Positions 22,348-33,628 of a DNA stretch of 64,000 nucleotides are shown here, in pieces. The position numbers and the translations under genes were made by a program. Numbering within the stretch: the stretch's first letter is position 1; every line of letters starts with the position of its first letter. The DNA is from Avena insularis (lineage: Eukaryota > Streptophyta > Magnoliopsida > Poales > Poaceae). Location: the NCBI GenBank assembly GCA_023614405.1, contig CM042684.1:469969650-470033649 (forward strand), in the 5' to 3' direction. Below the pieces are notes generated by a model that was given only the letters and a program-made list of their open reading frames with translations, made no database searches and was not told where the DNA came from.

Positions 22348-23578
22348 GGAAGAATCCCCATATCAAAATGACAAGGCAAGCAGACAACAAGTATCTTAGC
22401 AATCTTCTTATTTACCATGGGAATATGGTGCTTTTTTCTCTCTCTCCTTTTTTCATAATATCTTTTTTTTCTTTTCTCTTTTTCTCAATCTCTATCTCTT
22501 TTTTTATAAGAAGAATGCTTCATAGATACTCGTTATGGTTACGCTGCAGGTTTCCACCATGTCAGCATGGATTAGACCAGCCCAGGCTTTCTAACACATA
22601 TGCATAACTCCATGGACTTACAAGCTCCCCTTTCATTTCACACCGACGACATCCATAGACAAAAGAACATGATATCAACTTGGTACAAAGTACCAGTGCA
22701 ATGTTGAAAGTGTTCCCCGTGACAGCATGGTTCTGCTAATTCACAACTTACAAAGCGCAAGCATATACGCAACATAGGTGAGCAAAATGGTTCAAGTTTA
22801 TTAAATGCAAGAAAGTAAAGTGTGCCATCAATGTTCGTGAGAGCTTTAATCAGTAATTTTCACATAACAAGTTTAATTTGGGAGGTAGATAAAACAGGAA
22901 TTTACTTGGAATAGAATAATGCTACTAGGTAGGTATGGTGGACACAAATGGCAAAGGTTTTAGTTTAAGGGATTGGATGCACGAGAAGAATTCCCTCTCG
23001 GTACAGGTTTTTGGCTAGCAAGGCTGGGTAACAAGTAAAAGAGTTGAAGGAAACAACCAAGCATACAAATGATAAAGACAAACATGCAATCTTCCTTGGA
23101 AGCACAAAAGATCTTAACTACAGAATACTAGACTTATGGGCAAATCAAGAAAGAAAGATGATGAAATTATTTTTCTTTAGAGTACTTCTATCTTTTTCTT
23201 TTCAACTCTCGAAAAGGTGTTGCTACTGACCGAGCCAGGTTTGCCAAAACCAACTAAATTAACTCAATGATCCCAAAGTGATACCAATACTAACAACAAG
23301 ATCAATCATATAACCACGAATTGAAAACTAATATAAGCTATGCAAAAGAGTGAATGATAGAACTTCTCATTAATATTCCATAACAGAAACTCACACCAAG
23401 GGATACATATCTAATGAGAGAGGGGACACTTCCATAATGCAAACCATACTACATAATAACTCCTCTATTCATGATATGACTCTACTAATAAGGTAAAAAG
23501 ATAGAAGATAGTGATGTGATACCGCGGCACTCCCCCAAGCTTGGAATAAACCAAGGGGATGCCAAACCTGATGATGAA

Positions 23579-23833
23579 TTACTCCTTCGGTGGTGGTGGT
23601 ATTATTTCCTTAGTTGACGTGAGGAAATCTTCCAGCATCTTGCGAAGCCTATTATTCTCCCATTGAAGCATGTCCACCTTCCTCCGCAAGTCTCGGTACT
23701 TATCGCAGAACTCCTTAGCGACTCGTAGGGCTTCCATTGATGCAGGGCAAGAGACTAAAGGTACCAGCCCCTGCTTGGGGTCTTGGAGATCTTCCTCCAT
23801 AGGCTCCTTCCCTTTATCCTTGGCAGACACCAT
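23579..23833 (-). CDS. Element D ORF2, small coiled-coil protein (intact)
   Basis: It has 84 codons without interruption. It begins MVSAKDKGKEPMEED and ends STKEIIPPPPKE, both shared with C. Residues about 40-72 (RDLRRKVDMLQWENNRLRKML) have a leucine/heptad pattern typical of a short coiled coil with basic and acidic faces, so dimer formation is plausible. No known domain is recognised. A pyrimidine-rich tract ending CTGCCAG lies about 28 bases before the ATG, and a TATA-like TATATAA about 105 bases before it. It could be a regulator acting on the element's palindromes; that is a guess. Confidence 0.6.
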   Translation of the reverse strand: MVSAKDKGKEPMEEDLQDPKQGLVPLVSCPASMEALRVAKEFCDKYRDLRRKVDMLQWENNRLRKMLEDFLTSTKEIIPPPPKE

Positions 23834-24897
23834 TGTGCTTCTAAACTTTCAAAGAGTATGTCCTGGCAGAAACAGATCGAAACAAAAAACACGACGAAAA
23901 CACAATATACGAACCTCGGAAGATCCGGGGGGTTATATATTATGAAGTTTCATATCAAAAGGAAGGTACTGGGAGAAAACGAGTCGGAGGCGGAGTCCGG
24001 GGTGGACTCACCACCTGGTGGCGCGGCCAGGGATGGGCCCGCACCACAGGGTGGTGTGAGCCACCCTGGCTCCGTTTCCATCCCTTTTTCGCTTTGTAGC
24101 TTTCCTTATTGACTAAAAACTGCAAAAATATAGTTGGATTGTATTTTCACGGAACTTTTCTTACCAGAACTGTTACCTATTTGGAAACGGACTCTGTAGG
24201 TCTCTGAATTTGGTATATAGTAGATTCTTCCGGAGTCATCACTTGAATAACATCAATATCTTCATCTTCATACACTTATTACTTGAGTCATAAAACCCTT
24301 CTTTTTCTTATTACACCATTATCTCCACTTCCTGGAAATTTCTTTCACACAAAACTTCACACAGTTCTTATTAGCAACATTAGTATAAGTGAAGTGATAG
24401 AACCTTTTGAGTCCAACTTCAACTGAAAACCATCAAAACATAGGCTACTGTAGCAACTCCTTCCGTAAACCCAAAAAGTGTTCAAAAAGGAAATCGAATA
24501 AAGAAGCAGATGCAAGAGTGGCTAAATCTGTCAAAACAGACCAGCAGGTAAAGATCAATTTTTTCGAAAATCTTATGTTGCTCAAATCAAAAAGTGCAAA
24601 ACTAACAAAAGTTAAATAAGAACCTGGGGCAGAAGTACAAAAACTTACAGCTCAAACCGACATACAGAGATCTCTCACGAATTTTTACGGTGAAGCACAA
24701 AAATCTGTTTCGGGACAGCAACTTCCCCAAATCTTACTTCTCTCTCATTAGAGGTTGATCTTGACACAAAAACCAAACAAAACGGATAAGGAGCGGTTAT
24801 TACCGAAGTAATAACTTCCAAGACTCAAGGAAACAAAAACAAACTAAAAGCAAAAACAAATTGGGTTGTCTCCCATAAAGCTCTTTCTTTATAGCCA
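23834..24897 (-). other. Element D region between gag and ORF2
   Basis: No gene is seen. In own orientation it holds GGGAGACAACCCA (complement of 24862-24874), the dyad GTTATTAC/GTAATAAC (24796-24815), the palindrome 24000-24062 (CACCACA...TGGTGTGAG type), TATATAA (complement of 23933-23939) and the splice-acceptor-like CTGCCAG (23863-23869). The order is the same as in C. Confidence 0.6.
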
Positions 24898-26370
24898 TTA
24901 AGATGGGCATGATAATTTTGAAGAAGCTCTCATAGGGATGTGAATTGAAGTGAAAGAGAGCACTAAGAAGCAAAAACACACACATTTAAGTCTAACCCAC
25001 TTCCTATGTAAGGGGATTTTGTAAACAAACAAGTTATTAAAACCAAAGGCAACTTGCATAAGAAGGCAAAAAAAGCGCAATATAAAAACTTTCAGCATAA
25101 AACGAGGAAACTTGATATTATTGAGATACATAAGAACACTTTTCCCTCTCTCATAGTAACTTTCAGTATTATGCATAAACTTAACAATATAGCTATCACA
25201 AGGACTATCATAGCAATGATCACTTATTCTAACAGAAAACACGGGAATACTAGCTCTCATAACACTAGTTTGTGAAACAATATTAGAGGTATCCTTACAA
25301 AGGATAGTGTGTCCCTCTTCCTCATACTTAGTGTCAAAGTATTTCACATTTGCTATTATAGGTTCATCAACCATTTGTTTATCAGGTTCAACAGCTTTAT
25401 TCATACTTTCATTAACCATACTAGCTATCATAGAATGCTCCTTTACCTTAACTGGAAAAGGCATTTTCTCAATATAAGGTTTAGGCAAAACATGATTAGC
25501 AGTATAAACTTCAGTATTCCTTGCAGGAACACTTTTAGCAACATCTTTATAAGGTTCATGATACTTATTCCACTTCTTTTTAGGCACTTCAATGTAGGAA
25601 GCAAAAGCCTTAAAATAATAAGCAATAGCTTATGAGTCTAGACCATAAGCATTTTTAATATTTTGAAAGTCATCAGTTCCCATAAAAGATTCAATGCATT
25701 CATAATCATAATTTATACCTGACTTTCTACCTTTGTCATTCTCCCAAGCTTCAGCATTGTCTTGAATACGGTCTAGAAGGTCCCATTTAGCTTCTTCTTC
25801 CATGCGAGTGAATGATCCAGCGCAAGAAGCATCCAATAAATCTTTATCATGTAGAGGGAGCCTTGCATAAAAGTTATTGATAATAATATTGTTGGGGAGC
25901 TCATGAATGGGACATTTGAGCATTAGTAACTTCAATCTCCCCCAAGCTTAAGTTGTACTCTCTCCATCAAGAGGCCAAAAGTTGTATATTTGATTCCGAT
26001 CTTTATGAATCTCACTAGGAGGATAAAACTTTGAATAAAAGAGAGGCACTATTTCCTCCCATTCCAGAGCTTGACCATTCTTCAGCAGCTTATACCATTC
26101 CTCAGCTCTTCCTTTCAATGATAATGAGAATAACTTCTTCTTAACTTGATCTGTAGTAATACCTGCACACTTGAACAACCCGCATAATTCGTGTATAAAG
26201 AGTAAATGATCACCGGGATGGACAGTTCCATCCCCAACATAGTAGTTATCCATAACACCAATAATTCTTGTAGGTATTTTGAAAACATCATTCTCAGTAG
26301 GTGGTGGCTTATCTACTACCTTAGCAGTGGTAGTAGCATTACCAAATATGAAACTCAGCGAATTATCCAT
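24898..26370 (-). pseudogene. gag: gag of element D with two nonsense codons
   Basis: It starts MDNSLSFIFGNATTT. The Gag-type domain (DHLLFIHELCGLF, GRAEEWYKLL, FYPPSE) is followed by FTRMEEEAKWDLLD and, near the end, CDSYIVKF, YYERGK, LNNIKFP and a hydrophobic stretch before HRKWVRLKCVC. Two codons are TAA where C has CAA (near 25945 and 25630), each a single C-to-T change. The frame is otherwise open for about 490 codons. There are no protease or zinc-knuckle motifs. The product would assemble particles if the stops were read through; as it stands it is dead. Confidence 0.8.
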
Positions 26371-26454
26371 AATAAAAATAAAGCAACTAGCAGAAGTAAA
26401 CAATACTCACAGTAGAAGTTTCCTTTACCAGTTCCACTCTCCAATAGCGCTTCA

Positions 26455-26473
26455 CTCCCCGGCAACGGTGCTA
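26455..26473 (-). other. PBS of element D
   Basis: The complement reads TAGCACCGTTGCCGGGGAG, the tRNA-Asp type PBS with two changes, 11 bases from the 5' LTR. Confidence 0.85.
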
Positions 26474-26484
26474 GAAAATAGTCT

Positions 26485-27954
26485 TGATGACCCACAAGTA
26501 TAGGGGGTGTATCACATTATTTTCGATAAGTAAGAGTGTCGAACCCAACGAGGAGCAGAAGGTGCTGGCTAGTGGTATGGATCAGGAATTCTCTACAAAT
26601 ACTTAGCAAACGGATTTTTAGGGGTTTTCGATAAAGCAAGTAAACAAAGTACGAGTAAATAAAAGACAGTAGGAATAAATGCAGCAAGTGGCCCAATCCT
26701 TTATGCAGTAAAGGACAAGCCGGTTGTATTACTTAAGATGACCAAACATTCTCGAGGACACATGGGAAGACTGTCAAGTGCTTTCGCTTCATATAGCTGA
26801 TTAATCTTCTCTAGCTTGCTAAGTGTTGTGTGGGTGAACCTGTGCTAATGTACCGCGCCATCCAAGACTAATACATACTTGTGATTAAACCCCTTGCAAA
26901 CATCCGTAAGTACAAGAAAGTATTTAAGGTAGAAACCTAACCACAACTTTAAACTCTAAGACCCTTACGTCCCTTGTGCAATGGTTTCCTAATGGGGGTT
27001 CAGGTTTCTGTCACTCCGGCAACCCCTACGATTAGTAGCCAAATACACAATGCATTCCCCTAGGCCCATATAGGTGAAGTGTCATGTAGTCAACGTTCAC
27101 ATGACACCACTAGAAGAAGTACACCACAACTTAAATAACAATCCATTGAATCTTTCTCAACGCAACTCCACTACTAACAACAAGACTTCTCCCATGTCCT
27201 CAAGAACAAAACAAAACTACTAACAAGACATCATATGGATCATGATGAGAGATGGAATAATGATGTATAACAATCTGAACATAAACAATAATTCAATGGT
27301 TCACTCAATAGCATCAACTACAAAGAGTAATCAACACCGGGAAAGTTTCCCCTATGAACTAATGCAAGATTCAATGCAATTGTTACAGCAATATGGAGAT
27401 GGTGATGAGGGTGCTGATGGTGATGATGATGATGATCCCGATGAAGTCCAGCTTGATGGTGGTGTTGATGGCGACGATCTCCCCTCTCCGGGAAGGAATT
27501 TCCCCAGAATCTGTCTGCGGAGAGATCTTTCTCTCGGTGTTTTCCGCCCGTAGAGGCGGTAAATCTTTCTATGGTCGCCCCGAGTCTTAGGGTTTCGGAG
27601 GTTGATATACGCCTAGAGGGGAGAGTGGTGGCCACACCACCTCCAGTGCGTGCCTAGGCTGCCTCACGCCATGGGGTGGTGTGGGCCCCGTGGACCACCT
27701 CCACTCCATCTTCCGCATCCTTAGTCTTCTGAAAAATAGGATTTTCCATATATTTTCCGGATTTTCTGATCTTCAATTTTGCCTCCAAACAAGACCTTTT
27801 CCATCGTAATCCTCGATCGCAGCGTCCATGCTCCAAAAGTCTTCAACCATGGAAAAATAGATGAAATAACATAAGTATCACCTCTCAATACGAAATATAT
27901 CAATGAATAATAGTGAATTAAGACATAGAATAGTGATGCAAAATGGACGTATCA
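26485..27954 (-). repeat. Element D 5' LTR
   Basis: This 1470-bp LTR matches 20090-21590. Between about 27500 and 27830 it has many one- to few-base deletions, often within short G or C runs, not shared with the other D LTR or with C. The palindrome around 27627-27690 is damaged by these. Confidence 0.85.
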
Positions 27955-30360
27955 GTACTCTATTTTACATCACCTTATATGGTAGAAGTTTCCGTGATGC
28001 CCTATTTTACATCACCTTGTATGGCTGAATTTTTCCAGTGCCCTATAAGCTACTTTTTGGTACCCTAAGATAGTTTTCGGTGCCCTATTTTGCATCACCT
28101 CTTGAAGATTCTCTAATGTATGAAGGGATTGGAGGTGGAGCAAGAAGTAGCTATGGTGACATGTGATTAGTACAACTACAATAGTGCCCCCGTTTCCACC
28201 ATACCAGTAAGATAATAATCACAACCTAATGGCACCAAAATGGATAGACCATGTGTGGAGTCCGTTTAGGGTCAAACTAACATGTTAGTGGTCATCCCCT
28301 CTATGTCTTTGTGGTGACCCTAGCACACCACTGCATGTTGTAGTGTGCAAGTCGTGGGCATAACACTCATGGAACACCCTTCCATGAATATTACACCTAC
28401 CAAAGTAGTACAACTAAAACATCACAGGTCCAAGGTATAATTATATATTCATATCACTGATAATCATACAAGATCTTGGAACTTTCATGACACAATGAGT
28501 TTGCCAGGTAGGTTCCTATTCAAACCATGATCTAGAAGAAGAAGCTTGTAGTCTAGTCTAGCACTAGGTCTATCTCTAGTCCTATCTCGATAACTAAAGG
28601 ATGTCTATTTTCTATACTAGCAACTTCTAAGGAGATGGTTCCTATCCTCGAGAATTGGATCCCAACTATATGTTTAACTTGATCTCCACCATCACTGTTG
28701 TGATGCACTAACTCTTTTGCAACCGTTGAACTAACGTCGACTTTCCATAGATGCCTTTCCAGGTCTTCTAGTACCACGTTTGCAGTCATGCCATTGACTT
28801 CAACCTAAGTAAGGGTAAGGAGGATAGATTGAGTACAAGCATACTCAACAAGTTCTATGGTGGTTGTTTGATGCACTATCTTTACTGTTGTGGATCAAAG
28901 TTCCTAGGTTTGTGCAGGTTTTCAAAATCGGGTTTTTAGAAAAGGTGAATTTTAGTTTATAAAAATTCTATGTTAGTCAGTCCTCACAGGTTGTATAGAA
29001 CTTCAGAGGTGTGCTACTTTACCCACAAACATCTATTGCCTTATTGCAAAGTCTAGGTCTAGTCTCCCATTCACACTTCCATAGGTATGAGGCCCAATCT
29101 AAAGATTAGCCAATCACTAGCCTCTCCATTATCCCACTACCCACCCTCTGTAATGGGTTTCGGTCATGAGACCTACACCCAATTATCTTCCCTTCTAATA
29201 TACTCAGTCGTTATCCTGAGTCACATGATAGGGACGTCACGGGCTCCCACCGATTGCTATTGCCCGCAAGGAAAAACAACCTGACTAAGCATACGAGGAC
29301 AGACAAAAGGAAGAAGGTCTAGCTGACTTGCCCATCCCATTCTAGGATCTATGGTTAGCATGGTTTATACAACGCTATTGAATCACTGACTACATTGGTT
29401 GTTAAGTCCTAACTTTGCCGGTACAATGTAATCTCCACCACATGGCATTCCAACCATATACTCCAATCCATGATTCCATTGCCCACCATTCCACATTTCA
29501 TTTCATTTATAAAACAATATTTTGCCTTTAATGCAAGTGATAGAGGTTTAAAAAGGGGGGGTTTAAAATAATTCAGAGGACATTCAAGACTGCACTTGTA
29601 AATGGTATGAAAGCTTGGTCTTGTAAGATTTATGCAAGAATGAACTTGCCTCCTAGTTGCAGGTTATGCAATCAACGTCTTCTATTGTCAAGGTTCCAAA
29701 TGGAAGAATATCATCATTAGTCTGGTAAGGACTGATGTTTAAAGAGTGTCAATATGATATTAATGTTAACTAACTATCGTTTCCCTCACCATGGTATTAC
29801 TAATAATACAATATCTATCAGAATCTAGTCTTAAGAGTATAAACTACTCGAATACACTCTTCGCAGTGGGAAGTATATGATGGTTTAAAGTGCTATAGGT
29901 GTTGATTGATATCATTGAGTGATATAGGATTTGGTATAATGGTTCCAAGGGAATGTTTAGGGTTTTGAAAGTAATTACACAAGTGTAGTAGTATGCTTGG
30001 ATAACAAGTAGGAAATGAAGGTTATTGATGGTGTAGGATTGTGTAGAACTTAGGTATAAGGTATAGGGTTTTAGGTGTCAAATGGGTGGATCTTATCCTT
30101 AAGAGGACAATTGTAGTAAGTGGTATCAACTTGATTAAGTTGAAGTAGGTGTGATGGATCATGATGTCTTGACTTGGGATCATGTCCCTCATGGTACTCT
30201 CTTGGGGAGTACAAGTTTCAAGATGTGATCACTTGTGGAAATGGTTAAGTGATGAACTTGGGTCGATTGAATATCAAGTTCTTTTTTATAATGTCCACAT
30301 TCATTCAATTCAAACAATGACAAGATATTTCAATAAATAAAATCAATTCTATTCTACTTG
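27955..30360. other. Unclassified DNA between D and E
   Basis: No clear gene is seen. Three direct repeats of a motif like TGCCCTATTTTACATCACCT lie at 27955-27982, 27995-28024 and 28079-28104. A minus frame of 78 codons (28553-28789) reads like protein (LERHLWKVDVSSTVAKELVHH) but matches nothing I recognise. TTGAGTA/TACTCAA (around 28830-28848) is a small dyad. It may be an old transposon remnant. Confidence 0.35.
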
Positions 30361-31796
30361 TGATCTCATGCGTCCAAAATTGAAGCATATTTACCTTTTG
30401 TTTTTGCATAAATAGAGTAGGGATTTTGTATTTCACTACGCCTATGTGTGCTATTTCATTCTTGTTTCAACAGGATCCCAAATCATGGAGTCATATGTGA
30501 ACATATCAATTATAGCTGTCATATTGTGTAATTATATGATATTTCTAAGTGATAAAAGTCATTTTATGAATTTACTTTCGCACCTGGAAGAATAGCAAAC
30601 AAGGAGGAGGCATCAGAACCGATAATGACCACTGGTACGGGTGGAGCCCACCCGTACCGTCCGCCCGTACCAGGCGCCATCGGGACCGCCTCGTCAATAG
30701 TTTCTCCTGGCGAAGATGAGAGAGAGATCCGACATTCACAACCACTAGAAACCACGAAACACCACATCCGAGAGAGATCTGAAGGAGGAACTTAGCTGGG
30801 GTAAAATCCCAGCTGCTTCGCGGATCATTGGAGGACAACACATCATCCCCTTCACCATCAACTGCTGCATCTTCATCACCACCATTACTCCATCTTTCAT
30901 ATATTAGATCTCTTTATAATTCCATATCCAATTGTGGTTTGCATTAGATCTACCCCCGTACTTTAATCCATCCATTTAATTATGATGATGTTGTTGATTG
31001 CTTCCTTGAGTGAGTAGTTCCTTTGTTCTTAAGGAGATGGAGAAACCCTAGCACCACTATGAACTTGTAATAAAGATGATATATTCTTGTGTCCATATGA
31101 CTTGCTTGTCAATGATATAATTATGACTTGTGTTCGTTTTCTCTCTTTAGATGACATGTGAATTCGACCACATATCATTTGCCTTCAGGACTAAAGGGAG
31201 GAAGAAACCCTTTGGACATTTCTTGGAAGCGTACCTGGAGTGCCCCGTGACAGATTGGCGTCGGCTCGTAATCCACACGGTTAAAGGGGGATAAAGAGAC
31301 ACTCCCTAAGATAATTACGATATACATGGGGAAACCCTTAATTGCGGTGTCCTGTATGGGTGATTGCTCTCAAGCATTGCAGTGGTTATTTAGAGGTGAC
31401 CTCACACTTGGCTCAACAAAGTGGCTTCCTACGAGCCTTGTCGTGAACATCTTATTATGGGGCTCTCTCCAAACATATCATGACATAAGAAGTATGTTAT
31501 CTTGATTACATATAATAATAGTACTATGCTAGCGGTGTATCCTACATCCCCGAGAACATTTTAGCCCTATTGAGTTCAACCACGCTTTCATACAATCTTG
31601 TTACTTGTTTTAATTACTTTTCTGCAAACAACCATAAACCATTCAAACACCCTTTACTTGAGATCAAAGACAACTTACAAGTATTCTTTGGTAGATAGTA
31701 ACGAGGGGCATAAAGACCTTTACCAATAGCTCTCTCTGGGTTCAATATCTTTACTTCGAAACTAGCTACAATTGATATGTGCACTTGCAGTCATCA
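30361..31796 (+). repeat. Element E 5' LTR
   Basis: Its start matches 37535 onward (TGCGTCCAA.ATTGAAGCAT) after a 5-base difference. It ends GCACTTGCAGTCATCA before the PBS. It contains the cassette 30628-30675 (CTGGTACGGGTGG...CCGCCCGTACCAG) and a dyad AGCTGGG/CCCAGCT (30794-30814). Confidence 0.8.
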
Positions 31797-31806
31797 AGCT
31801 ATTTTT

Positions 31807-31825
31807 TGGCACCGTTGCCGGGGAG
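31807..31825 (+). other. PBS of element E
   Basis: TGGCACCGTTGCCGGGGAG is the tRNA-Asp type PBS with one change, 10 bases after the LTR. Confidence 0.85.
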
Positions 31826-31909
31826 CTAAGTGCTTTTGGTCTTTGTTCTTAGTTACTTATTTTACTCATTGTTTTACTAAAGTTGTTTACTAGTTTCAGG
31901 TAAACACCA

Positions 31910-33628
31910 TGGCTGCACTTGGACTAATCAATTAGATCGATGCTACTAAATACCTCGGGAGATTCAATAGAGGATTAGTTAAAGAATTCCCGAGTGGGAG
32001 CGAACCAGAGTACGAGGTTAACCCTTGTTTTATCGCTATTATTAAAGAAAAAACTTTTGCAGGAGATGATCTCGATGAGGATCCTTATAATCATTTAATA
32101 CACTTTACCGAGCTATGTTGTACTCTAAAATTAAGAGGCTATTCTGATTATGAATTAAAACTTAAACTGTTTGGACAATCTCTAACCAACACTGCTTTGG
32201 CTTGGTATAGAATTTGCCCTGCATAGAAAAGTGATACCTGGGAAAAGCTTAAAATAGAATTTGTGTCTCGATCCTTTCCCAAGGTAAAAACTGCTGAGGT
32301 AAGAAGGGCAATTACAAACTTCAAGAATCTCCCAGGTGAAGGTTTGGTAAGAGCCTACAAAAGGTATAAGTCTCTACTTCACAAATGTCCCCATCATGAA
32401 TTACCAGAATGGTATGTACTGCATATTTTTTATGGAGGACTTAATAAAGAAATTAAACATGAGATTGACACGAATTCAGGAGGTTCTTTCATGGATTTAA
32501 GTATAATAAAATCTTGGGAACTTTTAGAACAAATTCAACGTAATAGAGAAACATGAGGTTTGATTTAGGAGGCGAAGGAGGTATAGAAATTGAATATGAT
32601 TGTCTCAATGCTTATAAAGACTCCGGTAAGGTAAAAGAAACTGCTAATGAACTGCATTTTAATGATGATATTGTCTTGCAAATCCTTTACTCTTTTACAG
32701 AACATATTGAAGCTCCAAAGAAGGACTGGCTTCATTATACTCCGCCACCTGAGCCAGTTTTTGAAGAAGATCCAATAATTTTGGCCCCTGTCGAGCCAAT
32801 GAAGGAGGTGCCTTCGTATGTTGTACCCCTTCCTTTTCCAAGGATGGTAAGAAGACACATGAGGGCTCAGCAACTTGAGGATCAACGCAAAGAGGAAGAA
32901 TTATTTCTCAAGGAGTTGGAAGAGGAAACACTAATGAGGAAAATTGAGGAAGAAAGTGAACAAGAGGCAGATGCATCAATAAAAGAAGATATTCTGACAA
33001 TGTTTGCACATTGCAATGTTATTGAGCTAGATTCTGAAGCCTTGCAATTTGTTGAAAGAAAGGTAAAAGCTAAAGAAGTGGGTAAGCCTATCCTTCCATG
33101 CACTTTCGGAGGAACTTCCTATTATGGTCTTTGCGATATCGGTACAACTGTTAATGTTATTCCTTTTAACTTTTATTTAAAAATTCAAAACAATTAGCCC
33201 CAGCTGAAATGGAAGATACGAATATGACTATAATACTTGCAGATAAAACTCTAAGAGTCCCTATGGGAATAATTAGGGACGTACCAATATGTTTTGGACC
33301 CCACAAATATCCTATTGATTTTGTGCTTATTGATATGCTCACTGACGTTTATTGCCCCATCATCTTTGGAAGAACTTTTCTAAATACCACAAGTACGAAC
33401 ATAGACTGCAAGAAGCAAACTATGTCTCTCAAGTTTGGTGAAGAGAAGATGGATTTTCATTTCTCCAAATTTGACCATAAACCACCTATTGAAGAATTAG
33501 ATGATGATGAGTACGAACATGAGGAAGAAGGTAATATCATAAACTTAGCCTCAATAATTATCGAGACTCCAGATGATGATCTAGCAAGAAGTTTAGTCAA
33601 CAATAATGACATTTTTGAAGATATATAA
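31910..33628 (+). pseudogene. gag-pro: gag-protease of element E, multiply broken
   Basis: The ATG at 31910 opens a Gag-like frame interrupted by TAG near 31934 and 32224. It frameshifts near 32553 and 33190. Gag blocks are LALAWYR-like (TALAWYRICP), RAYKRYKSLLHKCPHHELPEWY and FYGGL. Downstream, YGLCDIGTTVNVIP is the retropepsin active-site region with D-I-G in place of the usual D-L-G/S, and CPIIFGRTFLNT is the second conserved block. The product would be particle protein plus its processing protease. Homologous parts occur in G (40295-42016), whose frame is better preserved. Confidence 0.8.

Larger units (their letters stand above)
21591..23578 (-). other. Element D 3' noncoding region
   Basis: No gene is seen. 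It contains the PPT, the PPT-proximal hairpin (21610-21629), a conserved stem (22303-22347), a pyrimidine-rich run on the + strand (22432-22508, purine-rich in own orientation) and an internal PPT-like tract (complement of 23529-23542) just after ORF2. Confidence 0.6.
20090..27954 (-). mobile_element. Element D: Gag-only Athila-like element, relative of C
   Basis: GTACT at 20085-20089 and 27955-27959 flanks TG...CA LTR ends exactly. Own-strand order: 5' LTR 26485-27954, PBS 26455-26473, gag 24898-26370, post-ORF1 motif, palindrome, TATA-like site, ORF2 (intact), internal PPT-like tract, noncoding DNA, hairpin, PPT, 3' LTR 20090-21590. No pol genes are seen. It is the cleanest complete element in the window. 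Confidence 0.9.

Noticed and set aside
28553..28789. 78-codon protein-like frame
   Set aside because: No recognisable domain, no partner exon and no start context. Kept only as a note in the unclassified region.
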